DNA of 64,000 nucleotides from Desulfosudis oleivorans (GTDB taxonomy: Bacteria; Desulfobacterota; Desulfobacteria; Desulfobacterales; SURF-7): NCBI GenBank assembly GCA_020723325.1, contig DYJD01000004.1:1-64000 (forward strand). Direction: 5' to 3'. Every line of letters starts with the position of its first letter. The first letter of the stretch is position 1. This document shows positions 8,057-16,750 of this stretch, piece by piece. The position numbers and the translations under genes are program-made. A model generated the notes under the pieces. It ran no database searches. It worked only from the letters and a program-made list of their open reading frames with translations, and was not told the DNA's origin.

Positions 8057-8996
8057 TCTTTACCTCCGGTTCCAGTCGGATATTGAATTCCTTCCAAACC
8101 GCCTCCTGGACAATTTCCATCAACTTCAGAATATCCGCTGCCGATGCCTTGCCGGTATTGACAATGAAATTGGCATGCTTGGGGGAAACCTGGGCTCCAC
8201 CCTGTTGCCGGCCTTTGAGGCCGGCCTTTTCAATCAGCATGCCGGCCGGCATGCCGGCCGGTGGATTCTGAAAAAAGCAGCCCGCACTGGGCTGATTTAG
8301 CGGCTGTTTGCGTTTGCGTTCAGTTAACAACACCTTTGCTTCGGCTTTGATGGCTGCCGGATCATCCGGATACAAGCGGAAGCGGCCGTCCAGAATAATC
8401 GGCTGGGAAGACGGCGGCCCCTGATTGAATTCCATCGGCCAAAGCAAGTTGCGGTAGCAGAAGCATAAATCTTTTGCAGCGATCTTCCGGATGGTTCCAT
8501 CGGTCAACAAGACCGTAACCTCCGTTAGAATGTCCACCATGGCCCCCGCGGCTGTGCCGGCATTCATGCGAATAGCGCCGCCCACCGTGCCGGGTATCCC
8601 CACGGCAAAATTGGCACCGGCAAGGCCGGCCGCCAGGGCCAGGCGGCATAGTCCGGCCAGATTGGCGCCGGCCATGGCATTCACCTGAATTTCATCGCTG
8701 TTTATCTTATGCGTCTCCATTGCTCCCATTGCTTTGGTCATGGCAATCACAAGACCCTTAATCCCTTCATCCTTTACCAATAAATTGGTGCCTGCGCCGA
8801 TGACAAGATACGGCAAGGCATTGTCGCGGCAAAAGGCCAGCAACTGCATCAGTTCCCGGACATCCGCCGGAGCGACAAAGGCTTCCGCCTCGCCGCCCAC
8901 CCGTAAAGAAGTATGCCGCTGCATGGGTTCGTTGAATTTCACCCGCCGGCCATGGGCTTTTGTCAGCCGCTTTATTTGAAGGGTGGTTAGGGTCAT
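8046..8996 (-). CDS. murB: UDP-N-acetylenolpyruvoylglucosamine reductase MurB
   Basis: A 316-residue FAD enzyme that reduces enolpyruvyl-UDP-GlcNAc with NADPH to UDP-MurNAc. The FAD-binding half contains VIGAGTNLLV (about 65-75) and GIPGTVGGAIRMNAG (about 133-147). The substrate half holds SAGCFFQNPP, in which Cys240 occupies the position of the serine proton donor (Ser229 of E. coli). The invariant late Glu region is present near the C-terminus (LEPEVKIVG). The PAGMPAGM stretch is encoded by a 12-base tandem repeat. It lies nine bases after murC. A ddl gene, often found here, is absent. Confidence 0.95.
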   Translation of the reverse strand: MTLTTLQIKRLTKAHGRRVKFNEPMQRHTSLRVGGEAEAFVAPADVRELMQLLAFCRDNALPYLVIGAGTNLLVKDEGIKGLVIAMTKAMGAMETHKINSDEIQVNAMAGANLAGLCRLALAAGLAGANFAVGIPGTVGGAIRMNAGTAAGAMVDILTEVTVLLTDGTIRKIAAKDLCFCYRNLLWPMEFNQGPPSSQPIILDGRFRLYPDDPAAIKAEAKVLLTERKRKQPLNQPSAGCFFQNPPAGMPAGMLIEKAGLKGRQQGGAQVSPKHANFIVNTGKASAADILKLMEIVQEAVWKEFNIRLEPEVKIVG

Positions 8997-9005
8997 GGTC
9001 GCGTT

Positions 9006-10388
9006 TCATTCATTCTCGCTCGGCAACTGCTGCAAAAGTTGTTCGCCTAGTTTCCAGACATCACCTGCTCCCAATGTCAGGAGAATATCCCCTTGCTTTA
9101 ATGTCTTTATCAAATAAACCACGGCGGCGGACGGTTCTTCAAAATAACTCACATCCTTATGCCCGTGATCCCGAATACTTTCAAAAAGACGGGCGGCCTC
9201 CACTCCCGGAATCGGTTCTTCACCTGCGGCATAAATGGGCAGGACCACCACGGCATCCGACTGGTAAAAGGCCCGGGTGAATTCATCAAAAAGCGCGGCT
9301 GTGCGTGTATGGCGATGGGGCTGGAAAACCACCACCAGCCGTTTGTGCGGCCAGCTTTGCCGAATGGCGTTTAAAGTGCTTTTAATCTCGGTGGGATGAT
9401 GGCCGTAGTCATCCATGATGGTAATGCCGGTTTTATCACCTTTGATTTCCATCCGGCGCCGCACACCGGTTACGGTTTCCAGGGCCGCCTTGATGATCGC
9501 AAAGGGAATATTAAGTTCCAGGCCTACAGCTATGCCAGCCAAGGCATTTTGCACATTATGGGTTCCCGGCAGGTTCAGGTTGATCTCGCCCACTGGTTGA
9601 CCGCGATGAATCACCGTAAAATGACTGGTAGGCCCTTTATGAACAACCTGCTGGGCTTGAAGATCGGCCTGGGAATTCAAGCCATAGGTGGTGAAACGTT
9701 TTTTCACTAGCGGCAGTAGATCCTGGATGGCTTCGTTGTCCAGACAGAGAACCGCCAGGCCATAGAAAGGAATCCGATGGATAAAGTCCAGGAAAACCTG
9801 CTTGATGGCATCAATATCCTTATAATAGTCCAGGTGCTCGCGATCGATGTTGGTCACCACGGCAATGGCCGGTGAAAATTTCAGAAAGGAGCCGTCGCTT
9901 TCATCCGCTTCGGCCACGATATATTCCCCGCTGCCCAGCACGGCATTGGTGTCAATGCTTTTCAGCTTTCCGCCGATTACCACCGTGGGGTCCAACCCGC
10001 CCTGGGCCAGAACCGCCGCCACAAGAGAAGTCGTGGTGGTCTTACCGTGGGCGCCGGCCACGGCAATGCTATACTTGATGCGCATCAACTCCGCCAGCAT
10101 TTCCGCCCTGGGAATCACCGGAATGGCCGCCTTTTTGGCGGCCGTTACTTCCGGATTGTTCGGACTGATGGCGGAAGAAGTCACGATCACGTCGGCGCCC
10201 ATGATCTGATGGGCCGCATGGCCGTTATAAATCGTGCCGCCCAGGCGCTCCAGCCGTCTGGTGATATCCGAAGTGCGGATATCCGAGCCGGAGACCTTAT
10301 AGCCCAAATTCAGCAGCAATTCAGCGATACCGCTCATCCCGATCCCGCCGATGCCGACAAAATAAATATGATAAGTCTTTAGATACAT
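9006..10388 (-). CDS. murC: UDP-N-acetylmuramate-L-alanine ligase MurC
   Basis: A 460-residue cytoplasmic ATP-dependent ligase that adds L-Ala to UDP-MurNAc. The N-terminal UDP-binding Rossmann motif is GIGGIGMSGIAELL. The ATP P-loop AGAHGKTTTTSLVA is at about residues 112-125. DDYGHHPTEI (about 330) is the MurC-typical signature of the C-terminal domain, and FQPHRHTRT follows. Length and domain order are standard. Gaps of six bases to murG and nine to murB indicate one transcript. Confidence 0.97.
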   Translation of the reverse strand: MYLKTYHIYFVGIGGIGMSGIAELLLNLGYKVSGSDIRTSDITRRLERLGGTIYNGHAAHQIMGADVIVTSSAISPNNPEVTAAKKAAIPVIPRAEMLAELMRIKYSIAVAGAHGKTTTTSLVAAVLAQGGLDPTVVIGGKLKSIDTNAVLGSGEYIVAEADESDGSFLKFSPAIAVVTNIDREHLDYYKDIDAIKQVFLDFIHRIPFYGLAVLCLDNEAIQDLLPLVKKRFTTYGLNSQADLQAQQVVHKGPTSHFTVIHRGQPVGEINLNLPGTHNVQNALAGIAVGLELNIPFAIIKAALETVTGVRRRMEIKGDKTGITIMDDYGHHPTEIKSTLNAIRQSWPHKRLVVVFQPHRHTRTAALFDEFTRAFYQSDAVVVLPIYAAGEEPIPGVEAARLFESIRDHGHKDVSYFEEPSAAVVYLIKTLKQGDILLTLGAGDVWKLGEQLLQQLPSENE

Positions 10389-10394
10389 TCCGCC

Positions 10395-11648
10395 TTATTC
10401 CGCAGCCGTGAGCATTTCATAACAATCTGCAACAATGTCCAGGGCGGCCTGGGGCCGCCCCATCTTCTTGGAACGTGCGGCCATGCCGGCCAGCCGCTCG
10501 GAATCCGCAGCATAGGTTTCAATTCTTTCCGCCAGCTTGGGTCCGCAAAGCTCGTTTTCAAAAACAATATCGGCGGCATTCTCGCCAGCCAATGCCCGGG
10601 CGTTGTGCACCTGGTGATTATCGGCGGCATATGGATAGGGGATGAAAACCGCTGGTTTTCCCACTGCCGTGATCTCCGCGATGGTGGTGGCTCCGGCCCG
10701 GCACAGAATCAAATCCGCTTTGCGATATTGAGCTGCCATTTGATGAAAAAAAGCCTGCACATCCGCAGCCAAACCGTGTCGCAGATAAGTTCCTTTTACA
10801 AGGGTTTCATCCGCTTCCCCGGTTTGATGGATGAAATAGTATTTTTGCGGTTTCCGCAGCAAACCCAGGGCTTCAATCATGGCCATGTTGATACTGTGGG
10901 CCCCCTGGCTTCCCCCCAGTACCAGGACCGTAAACCGTCTTTCCTTTTCCAGTATTGCCGACTCCTCAATTGGCTGGGCAACCTCTCCCTCTTCCAGGAT
11001 ATCACGGCGCACAGGATTGCCGGTCAATCTGATGCGCGTACTTTTTGCTTTTAACCTTGTATCTGGAAAGGATACATAGATGCGCTGGGCAAATCTTGCC
11101 AGTATCCGGTTTGTGATACCCGGCATCATATTCTGCTCATGCAGAACCACCCTCACACCCATCAGCCGCGCCGCAGCCACCACCGGCCCGGAAGAGAACC
11201 CGCCCATTCCGATGACCAGTTGGGGCTTACTTTCCCGGATGATCCCCGCCGATTCCAGGATGCTGCCGGGTATTTTCAACAGTGCCTTGATTTTCTGCAA
11301 AAACCCGCGTCCTTTAAAGCCTTCGATGCGGATCCAGCGACTTTCAAAACCGGTTTGTGGTAGTACTTTGCGCTCAAAAGCATTACCCACGCTGACAAAA
11401 ATGATCCGATTACCGGCATCAATGCAACGAAAGGCTTCGGCTATGGCAATACCCGGGAAAAGATGTCCGCCGGTGATGCCGCCGGCCACCAGGATGGTAT
11501 ACGGACCGGCCGCCGTCTTTTTTCCCAAATCCGCCGGGCAAGCCGCGGGGGTCTTAATGGACAAACCCTTTTCCGCGCCGCAGCCGTTTACACCTTTTGG
11601 AAAATGGCCTGTGGAAAGAAGCAAGCGCTGGGAGGAGAAGTTATTCAT
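10395..11648 (-). CDS. murG: UDP-GlcNAc:lipid I transferase MurG
   Basis: A 417-residue peripheral membrane GT28 glycosyltransferase that makes lipid II from lipid I. The start at 11648 gives an ATGA overlap with the ftsW stop; an upstream in-frame ATG at 11690 would lie inside ftsW. With this start, about 46 residues precede the usual first strand (YTILVAGGITGGHLFPGIAIAE), an unusually long N-terminal extension. Either the protein has a tail or translation starts later at a non-ATG codon. The glycine loops (GGHLFPG, GGFSSGP, GGSQGA) and the donor-site motif ILCRAGATTIAEI are present. Confidence 0.93.
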   Translation of the reverse strand: MNNFSSQRLLLSTGHFPKGVNGCGAEKGLSIKTPAACPADLGKKTAAGPYTILVAGGITGGHLFPGIAIAEAFRCIDAGNRIIFVSVGNAFERKVLPQTGFESRWIRIEGFKGRGFLQKIKALLKIPGSILESAGIIRESKPQLVIGMGGFSSGPVVAAARLMGVRVVLHEQNMMPGITNRILARFAQRIYVSFPDTRLKAKSTRIRLTGNPVRRDILEEGEVAQPIEESAILEKERRFTVLVLGGSQGAHSINMAMIEALGLLRKPQKYYFIHQTGEADETLVKGTYLRHGLAADVQAFFHQMAAQYRKADLILCRAGATTIAEITAVGKPAVFIPYPYAADNHQVHNARALAGENAADIVFENELCGPKLAERIETYAADSERLAGMAARSKKMGRPQAALDIVADCYEMLTAAE

Positions 11649-12760
11649 TTTGTTTTTATCGCCCCCACATTCATCAAAATTCCGATGCAAGCCATGTTGA
11701 CCAACAGCGAACTGCCGCCGTAGCTTAAGAACGGCAGGGTCAGCCCCTTGGTGGGCAACAGCCCCAAAGTAACCCCCATATTCACGCTGACTTGCAGCCC
11801 GATGGCAATGGTCAAGCCCAGCGCCAATAAAGAGCCGAACAGATCCTCAGTGTTCTTGGCAATGATGATCCCCCGCCAGAGCAACAACAGGTACAGCAAA
11901 AGAATAATCAAAACCCCCCAAAGTCCCAATTCTTCACCAATGACGGAAAAAATAAAATCCGTGTGCGGTTCGGGCAGATAAAACAATTTCTGATAGCCCT
12001 TGCCGATTCCGCTGCCCCAGATCCCGCCTGTGCCGAAAGCCATCAATGAATGGATGATCTGATACCCCTCATTGGCCGGGTATTGCCATGGATCCAGATA
12101 GCTCATCAGTCGTTTGATGCGGTATGCGGAGCTGAATAGAACATAATAACCTGCCGGCAGTATAACCAACAAACCGCTCAACAAATGCAGAAATTTCACC
12201 CCGCCCGCGAACAGCATGATCCAGGTGAGGGCGCAGAGAATGGCCACCGAGCCGAAATCCGGCTGCATCAGGATCAGAACCGCAAGCAGCGCAAGCACAA
12301 CCACATGGGGCATGAAACCGATGGAAAAAACCCGAATGTTGTCGCGCTTTTTCTGCAAGGAATAAGCGAGGTAAATAATCATGGCAAAACGGGCAAATTC
12401 CGATGGTTGAAAAGAAACGCCCATGACCCGCAACCACCGTTGGGCTCCGCCGGCGGAATAGGCGATGCCGGAAAACTGGACGGCAATAAGCAGGATGATC
12501 GCAAGAGATAGAAAAACATAGGCGAGGTAGTGATATACTCGGAAGGGGATGTAGCGACAGATGACAAGTGCGATGATGCCCGCCATTGCAAAGTATAACT
12601 GCTTTTCCAGAAAATAATAATCATTGCCGTATTTTTTCATGGCCAGGGCCGAGCTGGAACTGTACACCATGACAATACCGATGCCCACGAGAAAAAGGAC
12701 CGGAAACAAAAGGGTCACATCATAGGCAAAGGATATGGCTTTACGATTGTCCTGGCTCAT
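11645..12760 (-). CDS. ftsW: Septal peptidoglycan polymerase FtsW (SEDS family)
   Basis: A 371-residue polytopic membrane protein with about ten transmembrane helices. It polymerises lipid II at the septum together with FtsI. Features typical of SEDS proteins include the N-terminal IGIVMVYSSSS helix, the substrate-cavity region GAQRWLRV with SFQPSEFAR, and the C-terminal GLTLPFLSYGGSSLL. Four-base ATGA overlaps join it to murD upstream and murG downstream. FtsW rather than RodA is inferred from location inside the division cluster. Confidence 0.95.
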   Translation of the reverse strand: MSQDNRKAISFAYDVTLLFPVLFLVGIGIVMVYSSSSALAMKKYGNDYYFLEKQLYFAMAGIIALVICRYIPFRVYHYLAYVFLSLAIILLIAVQFSGIAYSAGGAQRWLRVMGVSFQPSEFARFAMIIYLAYSLQKKRDNIRVFSIGFMPHVVVLALLAVLILMQPDFGSVAILCALTWIMLFAGGVKFLHLLSGLLVILPAGYYVLFSSAYRIKRLMSYLDPWQYPANEGYQIIHSLMAFGTGGIWGSGIGKGYQKLFYLPEPHTDFIFSVIGEELGLWGVLIILLLYLLLLWRGIIIAKNTEDLFGSLLALGLTIAIGLQVSVNMGVTLGLLPTKGLTLPFLSYGGSSLLVNMACIGILMNVGAIKTK

Positions 12761-14121
12761 TCGGCCTTTTCCTTTTTTCCAATGACCGCTTGCTGAAATA
12801 CCGCACCCCGGTGTGCATAACTCTCAAACATGTCGAAGCTGGAACAGGCCGGTGACAGCAGCACCGTATCTCCCGGTGTTGCCGCTGCCTTGGCCAGGGC
12901 CACGGCAGCCTCCATGCTGTCTGCCCTTTGGACGGCCACGATGGGCGAAAGAGCCTTATGGATCTTGTCCGCCGCTTCGCCGATGAGGATCAGCATTTTG
13001 GCTTTTTCCCGAAGCAGGTCTGCCAAGGGATCGTAATCACCGCCCTTGTCCCGGCCGCCCATGATAATAATCAGACGACCTGGAAAACTTGCCACTGCCC
13101 GCACCACTGCATCCACATTGGTGGCTTTGGAATCATCATAATAATCAACGCCGCCTTCCCGGCTGACCAATTCCAGCCGATGGGGCAGCCCTTTAAATGC
13201 GTTCAGGGCCGCTTGGATACCCTGGATAGTGCCGCCGGCGGCAAGAACCGCCAAGGCGGCGGCGGCAATATTTTCATGGTTGTGGCGACCCATCAGGGGA
13301 ATACCCCGCAGGTCCACCAGCTCGGTGCGGCCCGGGCCCGTCTCCAGGCTTATACTTTCCCGGTTGATTACGGCTTTTTCCTTTGCCCCAGCCGGCGGGT
13401 TGAAAAACAACTTCCGGGCTTTGATATTGCCCGCGGCAGCCTGGATATATTCATCGGCACCGTTCAGCACGGCCACATCCGCCGGCCCCTGATTTTCAAA
13501 AATGCGGGCTTTTGAGGCAGCATAACCGGCCATGCCGTCATAGCGGTCCAGGTGATCGGCGGTGATATTCAACAGCACCGCCACATGCGGGCGAAAGCGC
13601 TGAATGGTATCCAGTTGAAAACTACTGATTTCCGCAACAACCACATCGGCCTTTTCCGGCTGCATCACATAATCCAGCAGCGGAGTGCCGATATTTCCAC
13701 CCACAAACGGCTTCAAGCCCGACCTGCTGAGCATTTCACCGATCAAGCGGGTGGTGGTGGTTTTGCCGTTAGTGCCGGTGATGGCAATGATGGGCTGTTC
13801 AATAAAGCGGCTCGCCAGCTCGATTTCCCCCCACACCGGAATCCCCTTTTGCATTGCCGCTTGAACCGGTTCAATCTGATGGGAAACCCCCGGGCTCAGC
13901 ACGATCAGATCCGCCCGGATAAAAGTTTCAAGCTGATGGCTGCCCAGCTCCAAGCGGGCACCCTGTTTTTGCAGGGCCAGCAAAACCGGATTCGGCTGGA
14001 TTTGAATTGACGAATCCGTCAAGGTCAACCGCGCACCCCGGGCATGCAGAAAAGCCGCCACTGCCGCACCGGATTTTCCCAGTCCAACCACCACAGCCTG
14101 TTTTCCCTTGAATTGGTCCAT
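12757..14121 (-). CDS. murD: UDP-N-acetylmuramoylalanine-D-glutamate ligase MurD
   Basis: A 454-residue ligase that adds D-Glu to UDP-MurNAc-L-Ala. The start at ATG 14121 (MDQFKGKQ) matches the family N-terminus, with AAGGTG upstream; a GTG four codons earlier (14133) is the alternative. The N-terminal motif VVVGLGKSGAAVA, P-loop ITGTNGKTTTTRL and C-terminal DDSKATNVDAV (typical of MurD, where a conserved Lys contacts the glutamate) are all visible. It lies 23 bases after mraY and overlaps ftsW by four bases. Confidence 0.96.
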   Translation of the reverse strand: MDQFKGKQAVVVGLGKSGAAVAAFLHARGARLTLTDSSIQIQPNPVLLALQKQGARLELGSHQLETFIRADLIVLSPGVSHQIEPVQAAMQKGIPVWGEIELASRFIEQPIIAITGTNGKTTTTRLIGEMLSRSGLKPFVGGNIGTPLLDYVMQPEKADVVVAEISSFQLDTIQRFRPHVAVLLNITADHLDRYDGMAGYAASKARIFENQGPADVAVLNGADEYIQAAAGNIKARKLFFNPPAGAKEKAVINRESISLETGPGRTELVDLRGIPLMGRHNHENIAAAALAVLAAGGTIQGIQAALNAFKGLPHRLELVSREGGVDYYDDSKATNVDAVVRAVASFPGRLIIIMGGRDKGGDYDPLADLLREKAKMLILIGEAADKIHKALSPIVAVQRADSMEAAVALAKAAATPGDTVLLSPACSSFDMFESYAHRGAVFQQAVIGKKEKAE

Positions 14122-14144
14122 ACCTTTATTCACACCTTATATCT

Positions 14145-15224
14145 CTATCTCAATTTCAAGGTGCTCATGGATATCAACGCCAGGGCTATGGCAATGATCC
14201 AGAAGCGCACAATGACTTTGGGTTCAGGCCAGCCCTTTAATTCAAAATGATGATGCAGCGGTGCCATCCTGAAAATCCGGCGTCCATTGGTCATTTTAAA
14301 AAAACCCACTTGGAAAATAACCGACAAAGCCTCCACCACGAACAGCCCCCCCACGATTACCAGCAGGATTTCCTGCTTGGTTATCACCGCCACTGTTCCC
14401 AAGATGGCGCCCAGGGGCAAGGAGCCCACATCCCCCATAAAAATCTGGGCCGGATATGTATTAAACCAGAGAAATCCTAGGGCGGCTCCGGCCAGTGCAC
14501 CGCAAAACACCGTGATTTCGCCGGACCCGGCCACATGGGTGATCTGCAGATAGTCGGCGATCTTGGCATGTCCGGCCAAATAAGCAAACACCATGTATGT
14601 GACAGCGGCGATCAATACCGGCCCGATGGCCAAGCCATCCAGACCGTCGGTGAGATTTACGGCATTGGATGTTCCCACAATCACAAATGCCGCAAACAAA
14701 ATATATCCCCAGCCCAAGTCAGGGGAGATGGTTTTAAAAAAGGGAACGGTAACCCGCGTACTGAATCCTGGATGGGCATAAAGTAGGGCCGCACACACCA
14801 AGGCCACCACCACCTGAAGGCTGAATTTGCCCTTGGCGCTCAATCCTTTGCTCTGCTTCTTGATTTGCATGAGATAATCATCAAAAAAACCAACGGCAGT
14901 GAAGCCCAGGGAAACAAGTAAAATGATCTGAATAAAAAAATTGGTAAGATCAGCCCACAACAAGGTGGAAATGATAACCGCCCCCATGATCAACAGCCCG
15001 CCCATGGTGGGTGTGCCGGCTTTATCAAAATGGGATTTAGGCCCGTCCGTGCGCACGTATTGTCCGATTTGCAGGCTGGCCAGGGAACGAATGACCCACG
15101 GTCCTAGAAAAAAACAGATCAGGAAAGCGGTCAAACTGGCATATATCGTTCGAAACGTAATATAACGAAAAACGTTGAATACGGTTATATACGTGTGTAG
15201 TGGATATAGAAAATGATAAATCAT
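14145..15224 (-). CDS. mraY: Phospho-MurNAc-pentapeptide translocase MraY
   Basis: A 359-residue integral membrane enzyme with about ten helices that transfers phospho-MurNAc-pentapeptide to undecaprenyl phosphate, giving lipid I. Signatures seen are [16 protein letters not shown] (about 60-75), [16 protein letters not shown] (Mg-binding Asp pair), [10 protein letters not shown], and [14 protein letters not shown] near the C-terminus. All are at normal positions. The spacer to murF upstream is 114 bases, the largest gap in the cluster apart from ftsA-ftsZ, so a secondary promoter there is possible, although none is clear. Confidence 0.97.
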   Translation of the reverse strand: MIYHFLYPLHTYITVFNVFRYITFRTIYASLTAFLICFFLGPWVIRSLASLQIGQYVRTDGPKSHFDKAGTPTMGGLLIMGAVIISTLLWADLTNFFIQIILLVSLGFTAVGFFDDYLMQIKKQSKGLSAKGKFSLQVVVALVCAALLYAHPGFSTRVTVPFFKTISPDLGWGYILFAAFVIVGTSNAVNLTDGLDGLAIGPVLIAAVTYMVFAYLAGHAKIADYLQITHVAGSGEITVFCGALAGAALGFLWFNTYPAQIFMGDVGSLPLGAILGTVAVITKQEILLVIVGGLFVVEALSVIFQVGFFKMTNGRRIFRMAPLHHHFELKGWPEPKVIVRFWIIAIALALISMSTLKLR

Positions 15225-15338
15225 CCCTTTGCCGTTCCTTGATCCGCCTGAAAAAATGAATGAATCAACCTATATTTAGTAGGCGAGTCTGCTTTCAACC
15301 CACCATATATTGTATGAGCCAAGTTGTCTACCAACTTT

Positions 15339-16748
15339 TTATAAAACCATCAACCCCTGAACAACGGTTTCCATCCTCATGGCCCTTGAGCCTTTTACCA
15401 AGACCCAGTCACCTTCCTGAAGATTCAATAACATATGGGTGATGATGGCGGTCTGGCTGCCGGTGAAAATTTTTTCCGGCAGCAGCTTTTCCGCAATGGC
15501 GCCTTGGGCAACTTCGGCCGCGAATTTTCCAGTGATATACAGCCGTTCAATCCCGGATCTGGCGGCCAGGGCGCCGATCTTACGGTGCAGTTCCGGAGCT
15601 TGCTCACCCAGTTCGAACATATCTCCCAGGACCAGAAATGCCCGGCCGCCACCCTTCAGATTCCCAAGGGTGATGATGGCGTGTTCCATGGAAGCAGGAT
15701 TGGCATTATAGGTGTCATCCAGGATATTGGCGCCCTTGCTGTTCTTCAGCAAATGCATGCGGCCCTTCACCGGTTTGAAATTTTCCAAACCCTTTTTGAT
15801 GGTTTCCAAATCAACACCGGCGGCATAACCTGCGGCTGCGGCTGCCAGGGCATTTGTGATCATGAATTGTCCCGGACTGTTAAGATGAACCTGGGTGCTT
15901 TCATCTCCTGGCAGGGTCAATATAAATGTTTGTCCCAGCCCCGCTGGACGCACATCCCTGGCTCTGACAGCCGCGGTGTCACTGAAGCCATAAAAAAGTA
16001 CACGGCTTATGGCCTTATCCGCCAATCGCAGGACCCGCGGATCATCCGCATTCAACACCGCCACGCCGGTCCGATGGATTTCCCCCAACAATTCCCCCTT
16101 GGCCTGCATGACTCCGTCCAGGGAGCCAAGACCTTCTAAATGAGCCGGACCGATGTTGGTGATGATACCGATATCGGGTTTACAAAGACGGGCCAAGGCC
16201 CGGATTTCTCCCAGCCGGTTCATGCCGAGTTCCAGGATGCCCCACTGGTGATGATACCCAAGCCGCAACAGGGTCAACGGCAGGCCGATTTCATTATTAA
16301 AATTTCCGGCAGTGGCCAGGCTTGGAAATTTTTGTTCAAAAACGGAAGTGGTCAATTCCTTGGTGCTGGTTTTGCCGTTGGATCCGGTAATGGCAATGAT
16401 GGCTGCCGACGAGCGTCGGCGCTGATAGGCGGCCAGATTACCAAGGGCCTGGGTGGTGTTGTTCACCGTCACACACATGCCGTGGCGGCGCAGGTCTTTG
16501 GGCAAGGACAGTTTTTCCGCCTCGGATTTTTCAATCACAAGACCCCGGCAGCCTTTGGCAATCACGGCTTCGATGAAACGGTGACCATCATGCACCTGTC
16601 CACGGATGGCCACAAATAGATCGTTGGCTGCCATGGTCCGGGAATCAATGGAAATCCCCTCAAAAAAACAAGAGCGATCCCCGGCCAGCAACTTGCCGGA
16701 AGTGGCCTCCAATACATCTGAAACAGTCCATGGAATCGGTTTATGCAT
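15339..16748 (-). CDS. murF: UDP-MurNAc-tripeptide-D-Ala-D-Ala ligase MurF
   Basis: A 469-residue cytoplasmic ligase that adds the D-Ala-D-Ala dipeptide. The N-terminal substrate domain has ISIDSRTMAANDLFVAIRG. The P-loop is ITGSNGKTSTKEL (about 120-132). The C-terminal domain has DDTYNANPASM, a MurF hallmark. It begins two bases after the murE stop. The dipeptide maker Ddl is not encoded in this cluster and must be elsewhere. Confidence 0.96.
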   Translation of the reverse strand: MHKPIPWTVSDVLEATSGKLLAGDRSCFFEGISIDSRTMAANDLFVAIRGQVHDGHRFIEAVIAKGCRGLVIEKSEAEKLSLPKDLRRHGMCVTVNNTTQALGNLAAYQRRRSSAAIIAITGSNGKTSTKELTTSVFEQKFPSLATAGNFNNEIGLPLTLLRLGYHHQWGILELGMNRLGEIRALARLCKPDIGIITNIGPAHLEGLGSLDGVMQAKGELLGEIHRTGVAVLNADDPRVLRLADKAISRVLFYGFSDTAAVRARDVRPAGLGQTFILTLPGDESTQVHLNSPGQFMITNALAAAAAGYAAGVDLETIKKGLENFKPVKGRMHLLKNSKGANILDDTYNANPASMEHAIITLGNLKGGGRAFLVLGDMFELGEQAPELHRKIGALAARSGIERLYITGKFAAEVAQGAIAEKLLPEKIFTGSQTAIITHMLLNLQEGDWVLVKGSRAMRMETVVQGLMVL

Positions 16749-16750
16749 CC

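Noticed and set aside
8230-8270. Tandem ATGCCGGCCGGC repeat inside murB
   Set aside because: It lies in a conserved part of MurB and only encodes a Pro-Ala-Gly-Met repeat; the frame is intact, so it is not a mobile element.
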